Assembly: GCF_024294805.1 (NCBI RefSeq)
Contig: NZ_JANCLU010000005.1
Location: forward strand, 62,001 to 126,000
Length of the DNA: 64,000 nt
Direction: 5' to 3'
From: Alsobacter ponti
Lineage (GTDB): Bacteria > Pseudomonadota > Alphaproteobacteria > Rhizobiales > Beijerinckiaceae
Shown here: positions 46,418-57,114 of the stretch, one piece after another
Position numbering within the stretch: position 1 is the first letter of the stretch
Layout: the number at the start of each line of letters is the position of its first letter
The notes under the pieces: generated by a model
Database searches by the model: none
What the model saw: only the letters and a program-made list of their open reading frames with translations
What the model was told of the DNA's origin: nothing
Made by a program: the position numbers and the translations under genes

Positions 46418-47335
46418 CTAGCCGAGCCGGATTCGAGGGTTCAGCCGCGCATAGAGGACGTCCACGGCCAGGTTGATCAGCGAGAATGCGAGCGCGATGA
46501 CGACGGTGACGGCCTGAACGACGGGGAAGTCCCGCTGCTGCACGGCGTTCACCGCGAGCCGCCCCACCCCCGGCCACGCAAAAACGGTCTCGGTGATGAC
46601 CGCTCCGCCGAGCAGGCCGCCGAACTGCAGGCCGATGATTGTCACGATCGGAATCGAGGCGTTGCGGAGCGCGTGCTTGACGAGGACCTTGCCTTCGCCG
46701 AGCCCCTTGGCCCTCGCGAGACGGATGAAATCCTGATGGAGAACGTCGAGCACCGCCGCGCGGGTGAGCCGCATGATCCGCGCCGCCGAGTAGACCGCCA
46801 GGGTGGTCGCGGGCAGGACGAGGGCCGCGAAGGAGCCCCCTCCCATCGAAGGAAGCAGCCGCCATTGAACCGAAAACAGCAGGATGCCGAGCAGGCCGAG
46901 CCAATAGACCGGCATCGCCTGCCCGAGGAGGCTGATGCCCGTCGCGAGGCTGTCGATCCACGTGTTGCGGTACACCGCGGCGAGAGTCCCCAGCGGCAAC
47001 GCGAGGACCAGGCTGATCAGCAGGGAGGCGGAGGCCAGCAGGAGTGTGGCCGGCAGCCGCTCCAGCACGAGTCCGAGCGCCGGCTGCCGGAACCGGTAGG
47101 AGTCGCCGAGGTCGCCGACCGCCACCCGCCCGATGAAGCGAAGATATTGCTCCGGCAGCGGCCGATCGAGCCCGAGTTGATGTCGCAGCTCGGTGCGAAC
47201 CTCCTGCGGCGCATCGACGGGCAGCAGCAGGTTCGTCGGGTCGCCCGAGAAGCGCTGCAGCACGAAGACGATCGTCAGGACCCCGAAGATGACGACCAGG
47301 AACTCGAGCGTCCGTCGCGCCAGGAAGGCGAACAT
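46418..47335 (-). CDS. Oligopeptide/dipeptide ABC transporter, permease DppB-like
   Basis: A 305-residue inner-membrane subunit. The N-terminal segment FLARRTLEFLVVIFGVLTIVF, the periplasmic loop GDLGDSYRFRQPALGLVLERLPATLLLA and the coupling loop VLHQDFIRLARAKGLGEGKVLVKHALRNA are typical. The final VITETVFAWPGVGRLAVNAVQQRDFPVVQ is the strongest family mark. The start overlaps the upstream peptidase stop by one base (TGATG), tying peptide uptake and hydrolysis together. Confidence 0.95.
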   Translation of the reverse strand: MFAFLARRTLEFLVVIFGVLTIVFVLQRFSGDPTNLLLPVDAPQEVRTELRHQLGLDRPLPEQYLRFIGRVAVGDLGDSYRFRQPALGLVLERLPATLLLASASLLISLVLALPLGTLAAVYRNTWIDSLATGISLLGQAMPVYWLGLLGILLFSVQWRLLPSMGGGSFAALVLPATTLAVYSAARIMRLTRAAVLDVLHQDFIRLARAKGLGEGKVLVKHALRNASIPIVTIIGLQFGGLLGGAVITETVFAWPGVGRLAVNAVQQRDFPVVQAVTVVIALAFSLINLAVDVLYARLNPRIRLG

Positions 47336-48738
47336 CAGGTCGCCCCGCCCAGGGCGAACAGGAAGGACGTCACGCAACGGAAATAGTCGCGCATGCTGTC
47401 GACGTTCAGGTACTCGTCGGGCGCGTGCGGGCGGCCGCCATGCCCCAGCCCTCCGAACGCGAAGGGAATGCCGATCACCTCCGAGAAGAGGTAGAGCGGG
47501 GCAGCTCCCGCATGAAGCGGAAAGACGGTCACGCGGTCGGAGTGCTGCCGGCAGGATTGGACGAGCGCCTGCACGACGGGCTCGCGGAGCGAACATTTCG
47601 AGGCGGGATAGGCGGTCCGCACCTGCATCTCGACATGGCCGAACCCGCGCCGGTCGAGGTGCTTGCGGATCAGACCGAGGGTCTGGTCCACCTCCATGCC
47701 CGGCACGAACCGCAAATCGAGGATCGCGCTGGCCCGCTGCGCCAGATGCGTCGCCGGGACCGTGCCCGGAGGCGTCGAGCCCACCCAGATTCCATCGACA
47801 TTGAGGGTCGGGTCGAAGAGGAAATGGGTCAGCTCGCCTTCGAAGCTCTCGCCGTGCTTGAAGCGCTGGGCGCCAAGCTCACGGAGGAACGTCTCGGGCT
47901 TCAGATCCCGCGCGGCCTGCGCCAGCAACTGGCGGTCATCCTCGTCGGGGCCCGCCGGCGTGGGCAGGCCGTCGATGGTCAGGCGTCCGTCGCGATCCTG
48001 GAGGGTCGAGAGAGCCGTCATCAGCTCCCAGCCGGGACTCGCAAGCCAGCCGCTGTGCATGGCGTGGATGTCGTGCTTCGCCGGACCGCCCCAGGCCCCG
48101 CCCGAAACCGAGAATTCCAGAAACGCAAGCCCCTTGAAGCCAAGGCGGATCGGCGTCACGCCCTGGGTGTTCGTTCCCAGATACGGCAGGAAGGCCCCGT
48201 CGCAGCGACGGAACCGGTCGAGGTGCGCCCGCAAGTGAGGCTCGAGAGAGGGGCTGCCGATCTCCTCCTCGCCCTCGATGAGGAAGTGCAGGTTGACGGG
48301 CAGCGGCACGCCAGCGTCCTGGAAGGCGCGGACGGCAGCAAGGAAGCCGATGAGGGGGCCCTTCGAGTTGAACGTCCCTCTCCCGACGAGACGCCGCTGT
48401 CCCTGCTCGTCCGAGACGATCTCGGCCGCGAAGGGAGGCGAGCTCCATTCCTCGGGGTTCGCGGGCTGCACGTCGTAAAGCGTGTAGAAGAGCAGCGTGT
48501 ACGACGCGCCGGGAGAGCGCAGTTCGCCCTCGATGATCGGGGCGACCTGGCCGGGGTATACCGTCACGTCGGCGCCGAGGCGGCGCAGATAGTCGGCCAC
48601 CCAGGCGGCCATCTCCTCCAGGTTTTCTCCGCTCTTGCTGACGCCGGGAATGCGGATCGCGTCCTGGATGTCGCCGATGGCCCGCTCGAAGTCCTGCTCG
48701 ATTCTGGCCAGGACACGGCTCTCGGCGACGCTCGTCAT
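47335..48738 (-). CDS. M20 family metallopeptidase in the peptide-uptake operon
   Basis: A 467-residue zinc peptidase of the dipeptidase/carboxypeptidase type. Motifs: LLFYTLYDVQPANPEEW (the metal His of the usual GHxDVQP is replaced by Thr), VGRGTFNSKGPLIGFLAA (usual Asp-Asp-Lys-Gly reads Asn-Ser-Lys-Gly), FLIEGEEEIGSPSL (Glu-Glu kept) and GLGHGGRPHAPDEY (final His). Two substitutions at metal positions are unusual, so the metal site may be altered or activity lost. An in-frame TTG two codons upstream is less likely than the ATG, which has AGGA ahead. It sits between the binding protein and the permease genes. Confidence 0.87.
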   Translation of the reverse strand: MTSVAESRVLARIEQDFERAIGDIQDAIRIPGVSKSGENLEEMAAWVADYLRRLGADVTVYPGQVAPIIEGELRSPGASYTLLFYTLYDVQPANPEEWSSPPFAAEIVSDEQGQRRLVGRGTFNSKGPLIGFLAAVRAFQDAGVPLPVNLHFLIEGEEEIGSPSLEPHLRAHLDRFRRCDGAFLPYLGTNTQGVTPIRLGFKGLAFLEFSVSGGAWGGPAKHDIHAMHSGWLASPGWELMTALSTLQDRDGRLTIDGLPTPAGPDEDDRQLLAQAARDLKPETFLRELGAQRFKHGESFEGELTHFLFDPTLNVDGIWVGSTPPGTVPATHLAQRASAILDLRFVPGMEVDQTLGLIRKHLDRRGFGHVEMQVRTAYPASKCSLREPVVQALVQSCRQHSDRVTVFPLHAGAAPLYLFSEVIGIPFAFGGLGHGGRPHAPDEYLNVDSMRDYFRCVTSFLFALGGAT

Positions 48739-48781
48739 TCCCAATCCTGTCGTCCTTGGAGGGGTCTGAGCCCGGGCCGGG

Positions 48782-50296
48782 CTATTTCTTGCTCATCTCG
48801 AAGGCGAGGATCTGCTCGTCGGACCGAGGCTTCCAGTCCACGCCCTTGCGGACACCATAGATGATCTGCTGGGCATAGAGCGGAACCGCCGCGGTCGTGT
48901 CCCTGAGCCGTTCGAGCATCTGCTCGAACAGGGCAGGACGCTGCTCCACGGGGACCTCGTTCGACTTGGCGAGGAGAGCGTCGATCGTCGGATCGCTCCA
49001 GGCGGAGAGGAGACCGTTGGTGGTGTGGAAGGCCTCGATCTGGGGATAGGGATCGAGCCAGACATTGCCCTGCCCGGAGAGGTACAGAGCCGACATCTTG
49101 TGGTTCTTCAGGTCCTCGAAGAACGTCCCCCATTCCTCCGGCCGGACCTTGACGTTCAGGCCCGCCTTCTGGAGCTGGGCCCCGATCGCCAGGGCCGTTT
49201 CGCGGTCGTTGGGGTAGCGCCCCGACGAGGTGCGCATGACGATCTCGCGTCCTTCCAGCCCGAGTTCCTTCACCAGGGCCTTGGCCTTGTCCAGGTCGTA
49301 CTTGCGGGTGAAGTCCTTGTCGGAGGGCCATTCCGGGATGCCGGGACTGAGGATGGATTTGGCCGGCACGGCGTAGCCGCGCAGCAGCCCCTTGATGATG
49401 GCGTCGCGGTCGATGGCGTAGGCGACGGCGTCGCGGAATTTCTGTTCGTTGCCCGGCGGTTCGTCGATGTCGAACTGGACCGCCATCACGCGGGTGCTGG
49501 CGGCGCGCTCCACACGCGCGTCCGGGCTCGTCTCCAAACCGGCGGCCTGGGTGGGCGACATGCCGGCGATAACGTCGGCCTCGCCGGTTTGCAAGGCCGC
49601 GACTCGCGACAGCTCCTCGGGCACCACGCGGAAGACGACGCGGTCGATTTTCGGCTTCTGGCCGGCGTAGTCCGGATTGGCCTGCAGGACGACGGCGTCG
49701 TCGCGCCGCCAGTCGACGAGCCGATAGGGCCCGCTGCCGACCGGCTTGCGGGCGAACGCCGCGTCGCCGGCGTCCCGGACGTATTTCGGCGGGACGGGCG
49801 CGAGCAGGGTCATGCGGGCGCGAAACAGCGGGTCCGCCGCGGTCGTAGTGATCTTGAGGGTCCGCTCATCCGCGACCTCGACGGTCTTGAACCCCGTCCA
49901 CCACCCGCGGATCGGAGACTTCAGGCCGGGATTCTGCATCCTTTCGATCGAGAACTTCACCGCCTCGGCGTCGAGCGGCTCGCCGTTCGAGAACTTCAGC
50001 CCCGGGCGCAGCACGACCGTCCACTGCGTCGGTCCGTCCTGCCGAACGGTTTCCGCCAGCTGGGGCCCGATGGTCATGTCGGGTCCGCGCTGCAGGATCG
50101 TGTCGAAGATGTGCCGCTGGACGTTGCCCGTCGCCGTATCGGCCCGGAAGGCGGGGTCGAGCGAGACGGCGTCCGTGCTCTGCGCGATCGTCAGGTCGAC
50201 CGCCAGGGCGGCGCCGGGCAGCGCGGCGAGACAGACGAATGCAGCCGCGCAGCTTCTCAACGCGACGGCGAAAAGGCGCGACGTCGGAGCGTGCAT
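48782..50296 (-). CDS. Family 5 peptide/dipeptide ABC binding protein
   Basis: A 504-residue periplasmic binding protein with a signal peptide (RSCAAAFVCLAALPGAALA, cleaved near residue 32). The SBP_bac_5 features are present: LTIAQSTDAVSLDPAFRADT, WTVVLRPGLKFSNGEPLDAEAVKFSIER, KPVGSGPYRLVDWRRDDAVVLQANPDY and FRDAVAYAIDRDAIIKGLL. It may bind peptides, glutathione or similar compounds. It lies 40 bp after the RraA-like gene and 43 bp before the peptidase gene. Confidence 0.94.
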   Translation of the reverse strand: MHAPTSRLFAVALRSCAAAFVCLAALPGAALAVDLTIAQSTDAVSLDPAFRADTATGNVQRHIFDTILQRGPDMTIGPQLAETVRQDGPTQWTVVLRPGLKFSNGEPLDAEAVKFSIERMQNPGLKSPIRGWWTGFKTVEVADERTLKITTTAADPLFRARMTLLAPVPPKYVRDAGDAAFARKPVGSGPYRLVDWRRDDAVVLQANPDYAGQKPKIDRVVFRVVPEELSRVAALQTGEADVIAGMSPTQAAGLETSPDARVERAASTRVMAVQFDIDEPPGNEQKFRDAVAYAIDRDAIIKGLLRGYAVPAKSILSPGIPEWPSDKDFTRKYDLDKAKALVKELGLEGREIVMRTSSGRYPNDRETALAIGAQLQKAGLNVKVRPEEWGTFFEDLKNHKMSALYLSGQGNVWLDPYPQIEAFHTTNGLLSAWSDPTIDALLAKSNEVPVEQRPALFEQMLERLRDTTAAVPLYAQQIIYGVRKGVDWKPRSDEQILAFEMSKK

Positions 50297-50336
50297 GATG
50301 TCTTTCCTCCCACCGAGCGGAACGATCGTTCGTGTC

Positions 50337-51026
50337 TCAGCCGTTCCAGCGGTCCAACTTCGGCTGGAGCCCGAAAACGTCGGTGACGCTCTTGCCGGAC
50401 TCCACGTCCTTCATCCGCGCGAGTTCGCCGTCGAGATGGGCATCGGCGAGATCGGCGACGCGGGCGGCATCCTCCCGAGGCACCACGACCACCCCGTCAC
50501 GGTCTCCCATGATAATGTCTCCGGGGTTGACCGTCACGCCGCCGCAGCTCACCGGGACGTTGATGGCGCCCGGACCCGTCGAGCCGAAGATCCGCAGGCA
50601 GGTCGAGCGGGCGAAGGTGGGCGGCGCATCGGCGACCATGCCGATGGCGTCGCGGATCGCCCCGTCGACGATGATGCCGACGGCGCCGTTGCGCTTGAAG
50701 AAATAGCCCAGCCGTTCGCCGATGACGCAGACGTCCTTGTAGCCGCCGGCGCTGATGATGATCACGTCGCCGGGTTTCGTCAGGTCGATCGCCTTCTGGA
50801 CGTACAGGGCGTCGCCGGGACGGGTCAGCACGGTCAACGCGGTTCCGAGGACTCGCATCGAGTTCTCGAGAGGCTTGATTTCGTAGTGCATGGCGCCGTA
50901 GCCGCCCATCGAGTCGACGAGCTTGGCGGTGTCGTGCTTATCGAACCGCTTCACCAGCTCCGCGGGGGCGCGCTCGAAGTCCCTGACGATCTGCCCATGA
51001 AGGGCATGCTTTTCCATACCGGCCAC
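50337..51026 (-). CDS. RraA-like protein / 4-hydroxy-4-methyl-2-oxoglutarate aldolase family
   Basis: A 229-residue protein of the RraA/HMG aldolase family. The metal- and pyruvate-binding segment is clear: GDVIIISAGGYKDVCVIGERLGYFFKRNGAVGIIVDGAIRD, with Gly-Glu and Arg-Asp as in active aldolases; NPGDIIMGDRDGVVVVP follows. It is therefore more likely an aldolase or oxaloacetate-type decarboxylase than an RNase E inhibitor. I use a GTG start because AGGGAG lies 7-8 nt ahead; an ATG three codons downstream would be 16-17 nt away. First gene of the opp operon, divergent from the LysR gene. Confidence 0.87.
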   Translation of the reverse strand: MAGMEKHALHGQIVRDFERAPAELVKRFDKHDTAKLVDSMGGYGAMHYEIKPLENSMRVLGTALTVLTRPGDALYVQKAIDLTKPGDVIIISAGGYKDVCVIGERLGYFFKRNGAVGIIVDGAIRDAIGMVADAPPTFARSTCLRIFGSTGPGAINVPVSCGGVTVNPGDIIMGDRDGVVVVPREDAARVADLADAHLDGELARMKDVESGKSVTDVFGLQPKLDRWNG

Positions 51027-51126
51027 CGGTCGCTCCCTTGTGTTCGCGTGCAACGCTGAATTGCGGCTTGGCACCGACGCTAGGAGCCGACCGTCGGCCG
51101 TGTCCAATGCCGATCACTCGACAGGG

Positions 51127-51145
51127 CATAACCTCAAGGAATAGG
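51127..51145. promoter_or_regulatory. Candidate LysR-type regulator site in the LysR/RraA divergent promoter
   Basis: Reads CATAACCTCAAGGAATAGG and contains a CCT-n-AAGG core and T-N11-A spacing. It ends 28 bp before the LysR ATG and lies about 100 bp upstream of the RraA-like gene, the usual place for a LysR regulator to bind its own and the divergent promoter. A 17/19 copy lies at 43450-43468. Confidence 0.65.
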
Positions 51146-51173
51146 CTCGACCGGAAGAACAGCAGGATCGCGG

Positions 51174-52082
51174 ATGGACTACCGGCAACTCGAGATTTTC
51201 TGGGCCGTGATGCAGACGGGCTCCGTAACGGCCGCGGCCCGGACCCTCAATCTCAGCCAGCCGGCGGTGACCAAGATCCTGCGGCGGACGGAGGACCAGC
51301 TGCGGTTCTCGCTGTTCCAACGCGTCAAGGGACGGCTCGTGCCGACCGCGGAGGCGCAGGCGCTCCTACCGGAGGTCGACCGGGTCTTCGAGGATCTGCG
51401 CGGCGTCAGGCAAGTGGTCGAGTCCTTGCGGGAGACACGCAGCGGCGCGCTTACCATCGTCACCATCCCGACCCTCGGCTGGGCGGCCCTGCCCCGCGTC
51501 GTCTCGGCGTTCCTGCGAACCCGCCCCGACGTCCGGCTGAAGCTCGAGGTGCGGCCGCGACGCGACATCGTCCAGCGCATCGCCACCCAGCGCGCCGATC
51601 TCGGTTTCGCCTTCCTGGCCGACGAGCACGCGCATGTGGCATCTTCCCCCCTGTGCACCGGCCGGGTCGCCTGCATCGTGCCGGCGAGCAGCGAGTTGGC
51701 CTCCCGCTCCGTCATCAGGCCGGCCGACCTCGTCGGGCAGAACCTGATTTCGTATTCGGAGGAGCAGGGTCTGCGGCCGATCCTGGACGCGGCGCTCACG
51801 CGGGCTGGCGTGCGCGTCAAGTCCGTCATCGAGGTGGGGTGGGTCGCCAATGCGTGGGCCCTCGTCCACGAGGGGGTCGGCGTCGCCCTCGTCGACGACT
51901 TCTCGCTCCTGGAGAACGTCTATCCAGAAATCGTCATGCGGCCGTTCGAACCTGAAATCCCGATCGTCGCGGAGGTTCTGCACGCCAAGTCGAGATCGGT
52001 CTCGCGGCTCGCCACGGAGTTCGTGGACATCGCCCGCGATGTGCTGGCCAAGACTTCGCGCCGGAAGGAGACGGCGGCGTAG
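51174..52082 (+). CDS. LysR family transcriptional regulator
   Basis: A 302-residue regulator. The N-terminal winged HTH is RQLEIFWAVMQTGSVTAAARTLNLSQPAVTKILRRTEDQL (residues 4-43). The effector domain starts near residue 92 (GALTIVTIPTLGWAALPRVVSAFL) and ends with EVGWVANAWALVHEGVGVALVDDF. As I recall, the helix sequence is close to regulators of amino-acid and opine-type uptake genes. It is transcribed away from the RraA-opp operon, which it probably controls together with the M20D operon through a shared 19-bp element. Confidence 0.95.
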   Translation: MDYRQLEIFWAVMQTGSVTAAARTLNLSQPAVTKILRRTEDQLRFSLFQRVKGRLVPTAEAQALLPEVDRVFEDLRGVRQVVESLRETRSGALTIVTIPTLGWAALPRVVSAFLRTRPDVRLKLEVRPRRDIVQRIATQRADLGFAFLADEHAHVASSPLCTGRVACIVPASSELASRSVIRPADLVGQNLISYSEEQGLRPILDAALTRAGVRVKSVIEVGWVANAWALVHEGVGVALVDDFSLLENVYPEIVMRPFEPEIPIVAEVLHAKSRSVSRLATEFVDIARDVLAKTSRRKETAA

Positions 52083-52114
52083 CTCCTCCCTTGTGAGTGC
52101 TTCGAAAACCTCCG

Positions 52115-53270
<1,156 letters not shown>

Positions 53271-53282
53271 GACGAGGACGCC

Positions 53283-54875
53283 ATGGCCTTTCCCCGCATC
53301 CTGACCGCCGACGAAGCCGCCGCCCTGGTGCCGGACGGCGCGGTCGTCACCGTGTCCTCGTCCTCGGGCCTGGGGTGCCCGGACGCCGTGCTGGCGGCGC
53401 TCGGCCGGCGGTTCGAGACAACCGGGCATCCGCGTTCGATCACCACGCTGCACCCGATCGCCGCGGGCGACATGTGGGGCATCAAGGGCATCGACCACAT
53501 CGCCCGAGAGGGCCTGCTGGCCAAGGTGCTCGCGGGCTCCTATCCGTCGGGGCCCTCCTCCGCCGCCCCGCCCGCCATCTGGCGCATGGTCACCGGCAAC
53601 GAGATCCCGGCTTACAACATCCCCTCCGGCATCCTGTTCGACATGCACCGGGAGGCGGCGGCCCACCGGCCGGGCGTGCTCACGAAAGTCGGGCTCGACA
53701 CCTTCGTCGATCCCGACCGGGAAGGCTGCGCCATGAACGCGCGCGCGGCGGCCGAGCCGGTGGTGAGCAAGGTCCAGTTCGCCGGCGACACGTGGCTCTT
53801 CTTCCCCTCCATCGTGCCTCGGGTGGCGATCATCCGCGCCACCACGGCCGACGAGCGCGGCAACCTCAGCTACGAGCACGAGGGCGGGTATCTCGGCCCG
53901 CTCGACCAGGCCCTGGCGGTGCGCAACAATGGGGGCGTCGTCATCGCGCAGGTGAAACGCCTCGCCCAGGCCGGCACGCTGAAGCCGCACGACGTCATGG
54001 TGCCCGGCATCCTCGTCGACGCCATCGTCGTCGCGCCGGACCAGATGCAGACCACGCAGACCGTGTACGAGCCCGCCATCTCGGGAGAGGTGTTCCGTCC
54101 CCTCTCCTCCTTCGAGCTGCCGGCCTTCGACGTCTCGAAGGTGATCGCCCGCCGCGTCGCGCAGGAGCTGACACGCGGCGACGCCGTCAATATCGGCTTC
54201 GGCATCTCCGCCAACGTACCGCGCATCCTGATCGAGGAAGGCCGCCACGGCGACGTGACCTGGGTGATCGAACAGGGGGCCGTGGGCGGCGTGCCGCTGC
54301 TCGACTTCCAGTTCGGCTGCGCCTCGAACGCCGAGTGCATCGTGCCCTCGCCCTACCAGTTCACCTATTTCCAGGGCGGCGGCTTCGACGCCTCCCTGCT
54401 GTCGTTCCTCCAGATCGACCGCGAAGGCTCGGTCAACGTCTCGAAGCTCGGGGTGCGCCCCCACGTGACGGCTGGCGCGGGCGGCTTCGTCGACATCACC
54501 GCGCGGGCTCGCAAGATCGTGTTCTCAGGCTTCTTCTCAGCGGCCGCGGACCTCGCCATAGAGGGCGAAGCGCTCGCGATCCGCAGGGAGGGGAAGGTCC
54601 GCAAGCTCGTCAACGCCGTGGAGCACGTCTCGTTTTCGGGCCGCCGTGCGGTCGCGCAGGGGCAGGACGTGACGTACGTGACCGAACGTTGCGTCATGAA
54701 GCTGACGCCCGACGGGATCGTGGTGACCGAGATCGCGCCGGGCGTGGACCTGCGGCGCGACGTTCTGGACCAGGCCGAATTCCAGCTTCTGACGCCCACG
54801 CCCCCGCGCCTCATGGACGCGAGCATGTTCAGGCCCGAGCCCATCGGGCTGCGGCTGAAGGAGGCGGCGCGATGA
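53283..54875 (+). CDS. Class I acyl-CoA:carboxylate CoA-transferase (YdiF/propionate CoA-transferase type)
   Basis: A 530-residue fused alpha-beta CoA-transferase. The N-terminal half shows GAVVTVSSSSGLGCPDAVLAAL; the C-terminal half carries WVIEQGAVGG with the CoA-accepting Glu330 and INIGFG-type motif NIGFGISANVPRIL just before. FFPSIVPRVAIIRATTADERGNLS in the first half is family-typical. It would activate a carboxylic acid made in the pathway by exchange with an acyl-CoA. It follows the Gfo/Idh gene by 12 bp and overlaps the hydratase gene (ATGA). Such an enzyme is unexpected beside a sugar ABC importer. Confidence 0.9.
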   Translation: MAFPRILTADEAAALVPDGAVVTVSSSSGLGCPDAVLAALGRRFETTGHPRSITTLHPIAAGDMWGIKGIDHIAREGLLAKVLAGSYPSGPSSAAPPAIWRMVTGNEIPAYNIPSGILFDMHREAAAHRPGVLTKVGLDTFVDPDREGCAMNARAAAEPVVSKVQFAGDTWLFFPSIVPRVAIIRATTADERGNLSYEHEGGYLGPLDQALAVRNNGGVVIAQVKRLAQAGTLKPHDVMVPGILVDAIVVAPDQMQTTQTVYEPAISGEVFRPLSSFELPAFDVSKVIARRVAQELTRGDAVNIGFGISANVPRILIEEGRHGDVTWVIEQGAVGGVPLLDFQFGCASNAECIVPSPYQFTYFQGGGFDASLLSFLQIDREGSVNVSKLGVRPHVTAGAGGFVDITARARKIVFSGFFSAAADLAIEGEALAIRREGKVRKLVNAVEHVSFSGRRAVAQGQDVTYVTERCVMKLTPDGIVVTEIAPGVDLRRDVLDQAEFQLLTPTPPRLMDASMFRPEPIGLRLKEAAR

Positions 54876-55648
54876 CGGACGCGGTTCGCCTCTCGATGGA
54901 GGGCGCGGTGGCGGTCGTCACGCTGGCGCGTCCCGCGAAACTGAACGCTCTCGACGCCGACATGATTGCCGCGCTGCACGCTGCGGCCCTGCGCATCGAC
55001 GCGAACCGCGAGGTGCGCGCCGCAATCCTCACCGGCGAGGGCAAGGGGTTCTGCGCCGGCGGCGACATCGCCGCATGGGGCGAACTGCCCGCGCTGGAGA
55101 TGTGGCGGACCTGGACGCGAGACGGCCACCGCGCCTTCGACGCGTTGGCGCGCCTGCGCGTGCCGCTCATCGCGGCGCTCAACGGCCACGCCCTCGGCGG
55201 GGGGCTGGAACTCGCCGGCACGGCCGACATGCGCATCGCCGAAACGCAGGCCAAGTTCGGCCTGCCCGAAACCGGGATCGCCATGATCCCCGGCTGGTCG
55301 GGCACGCAACGGCTCGTCCGCCGCTTCGGCGCCGGCGTCGTGCGCCGTCTGGCCCTGACGGGTGACATCGTCACCGCCGAACGGGCTTTGCAGCTCGGCA
55401 TCGTCGACGAGGTGGTGGAAACCGGCGGGGCGATGGCCCGGGCGCGCGAGATCGCGGCGCGCATCGCCGGGCGCGGCCCGGCCGCCACCGCCATCGCCAA
55501 GCAGCTCATCAATGCGGCCGAGGGCGAGGGCGACGCCTCGGCCACGCTGGAAGGGCTCGCGGGGGCCCTCGCCTCTTTCACGGACGACGGCGCCGAGGGG
55601 GTCGCGAGCTTCCGCGAGAAGCGACCGCCGGCCTACCGGAACACGTGA
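54872..55648 (+). CDS. Enoyl-CoA hydratase/isomerase family protein
   Basis: A 258-residue crotonase-fold enzyme. The oxyanion-hole segment is GKGFCAGGDIAAW, and both catalytic glutamates of true hydratases are present: GHALGGGLELAGTADM (Glu113) and FGLPETGIAMIPGWSGTQRL (Glu133). So it should hydrate an enoyl-CoA rather than act only as an isomerase. Overlap with the CoA-transferase gene suggests that the two act in sequence on the same acyl-CoA. Confidence 0.92.
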   Translation: MTDAVRLSMEGAVAVVTLARPAKLNALDADMIAALHAAALRIDANREVRAAILTGEGKGFCAGGDIAAWGELPALEMWRTWTRDGHRAFDALARLRVPLIAALNGHALGGGLELAGTADMRIAETQAKFGLPETGIAMIPGWSGTQRLVRRFGAGVVRRLALTGDIVTAERALQLGIVDEVVETGGAMARAREIAARIAGRGPAATAIAKQLINAAEGEGDASATLEGLAGALASFTDDGAEGVASFREKRPPAYRNT

Positions 55649-55785
55649 GGTAAAAAGCGATGGCGTCCGCCTCGCCAATGGATTTCACTGCCGACACGGG
55701 TCCGCCGCGATGGCGGGGATCTGGACGACGCAGGGGAAACGCCGCCGGACGACTCCGGCGCCCGCAATGCGTAGGGAGGAAACGA

Positions 55786-57045
55786 ATGAGGACGATCGTG
55801 AAAGCGGTGGCTGGCGCGCTGCTCGCGTCGACGGCCATGGTTGCCGGAGCGTCGGCGCAAACCAAGGAAGTGCAGATGCTGCACTGGTGGACGTCGGGCG
55901 GCGAAGCGGCGGCGCTGAACGTGCTGAAGCAGGATCTCGCCAAGGAAGGCTACGGCTGGAAGGACGTGCCGGTGGCCGGCGGCGGCGGCGACGCCGCGAT
56001 GACCGCGCTGAAGGCCATGGTCGCGGCGGGCAACTATCCCACCGCCTCGCAGATGCTCGGCTACACGGTGCTGGACTACGCGGCCGCGGGCGTGATGGGC
56101 GACCTCACCGAAACGGCCAAGAAGGAAGGCTGGGACAAGTCCGTTCCCGCGCCGCTCCAGAAATTCGCCGTCTACAAGGGCAAGTGGGTCGCCGCCCCGG
56201 TCAACGTCCATTCCGTGAACTGGCTGTGGATCAACAAGGCCGTCATGGACAAGATCGGCGGCACGCAGCCCAAGACCTTCGACGAGTTCATCGCACTGCT
56301 CGACAAGGCCAAGGCGGCGGGCGTGATCCCGCTCGCGCTCGGCGGACAGAACTGGCAGGAAGCCACGATGTTCGACAGCATCGTGCTGTCGACCGGCGGA
56401 CCCGAGTTCTACAAGAAGGCGATGAACGACCTCGACGAGTCGGCGCTGAAGTCCGACACGATGAAGAAGTCGTTCGACAATCTCGCCAAGCTCAAACCCT
56501 ATGTCGATCCGAACTTCTCGGGCCGCGACTGGAACCTGGCGACAGCCATGGTGATCAAGGGCGACGCGCTCGTGCAGGTGATGGGCGACTGGGCCAAGGG
56601 TGAGTTCGTCGCCGCCAAGAAGCAGCCGGGCACGGATTACCTGTGCTACCGCTTCCCCGGCACCGACGGCTCGGTGATCTACAACTCCGACATGTTCGGC
56701 ATGTTCAACGTGCCCGCCGACCGCAAGGCCGCGCAGGTCGCGCTCGCGACGGCGACCCTGTCGAAGAGCTTCCAGTCGGCGTTCAACGTGGTGAAGGGCT
56801 CGGTGCCCGCGCGCACCGACGTGCCGGACACCGACTTCGACGCCTGCGGCAAGAAGGGCATCGCGGACCTGAAGGCGGCCAACGAGAAGGGCACGCTGTT
56901 CGGCTCGCTCGCCCAGGGCTACGGCGCCCCGCCGGCCGTCGCCAACGCCTACAAGGACGTCGTGACGAAGTTCGTGCACGACCAGATCAAGACCTCCGAC
57001 GAGGCGGTCAAGCAGCTGGTCGCGGCGATCAACGACGCGAAGTAA
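55786..57045 (+). CDS. Sugar ABC transporter, periplasmic binding protein (GtsA-like)
   Basis: A 419-residue family 1 solute-binding protein with signal peptide [16 protein letters not shown]...GASA. The mature N-terminus ([19 protein letters not shown], then [15 protein letters not shown]) matches the GtsA-type glucose/mannose binding proteins of Pseudomonas and relatives. [17 protein letters not shown] and DWAKGEFVA follow. GGGAGG lies 6-7 nt before the ATG. The 137-bp gap before it could hold a second promoter, but no clear box is visible. Confidence 0.93.
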   Translation: MRTIVKAVAGALLASTAMVAGASAQTKEVQMLHWWTSGGEAAALNVLKQDLAKEGYGWKDVPVAGGGGDAAMTALKAMVAAGNYPTASQMLGYTVLDYAAAGVMGDLTETAKKEGWDKSVPAPLQKFAVYKGKWVAAPVNVHSVNWLWINKAVMDKIGGTQPKTFDEFIALLDKAKAAGVIPLALGGQNWQEATMFDSIVLSTGGPEFYKKAMNDLDESALKSDTMKKSFDNLAKLKPYVDPNFSGRDWNLATAMVIKGDALVQVMGDWAKGEFVAAKKQPGTDYLCYRFPGTDGSVIYNSDMFGMFNVPADRKAAQVALATATLSKSFQSAFNVVKGSVPARTDVPDTDFDACGKKGIADLKAANEKGTLFGSLAQGYGAPPAVANAYKDVVTKFVHDQIKTSDEAVKQLVAAINDAK

Positions 57046-57114
57046 CGAGGGCTCGGCGCGGCGGGCTTGCGTCCGCCGCGCCCCACCAGCCGGGAAGTGA
57101 CGAGGGAGGGACTC

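Noticed and set aside
50337-51026. RNase E inhibitor RraA (regulator of RNA decay)
   Set aside because: The Gly-Glu and Arg-Asp aldolase residues are intact and the gene heads a peptide-uptake operon, so a metabolic aldolase role is more likely.
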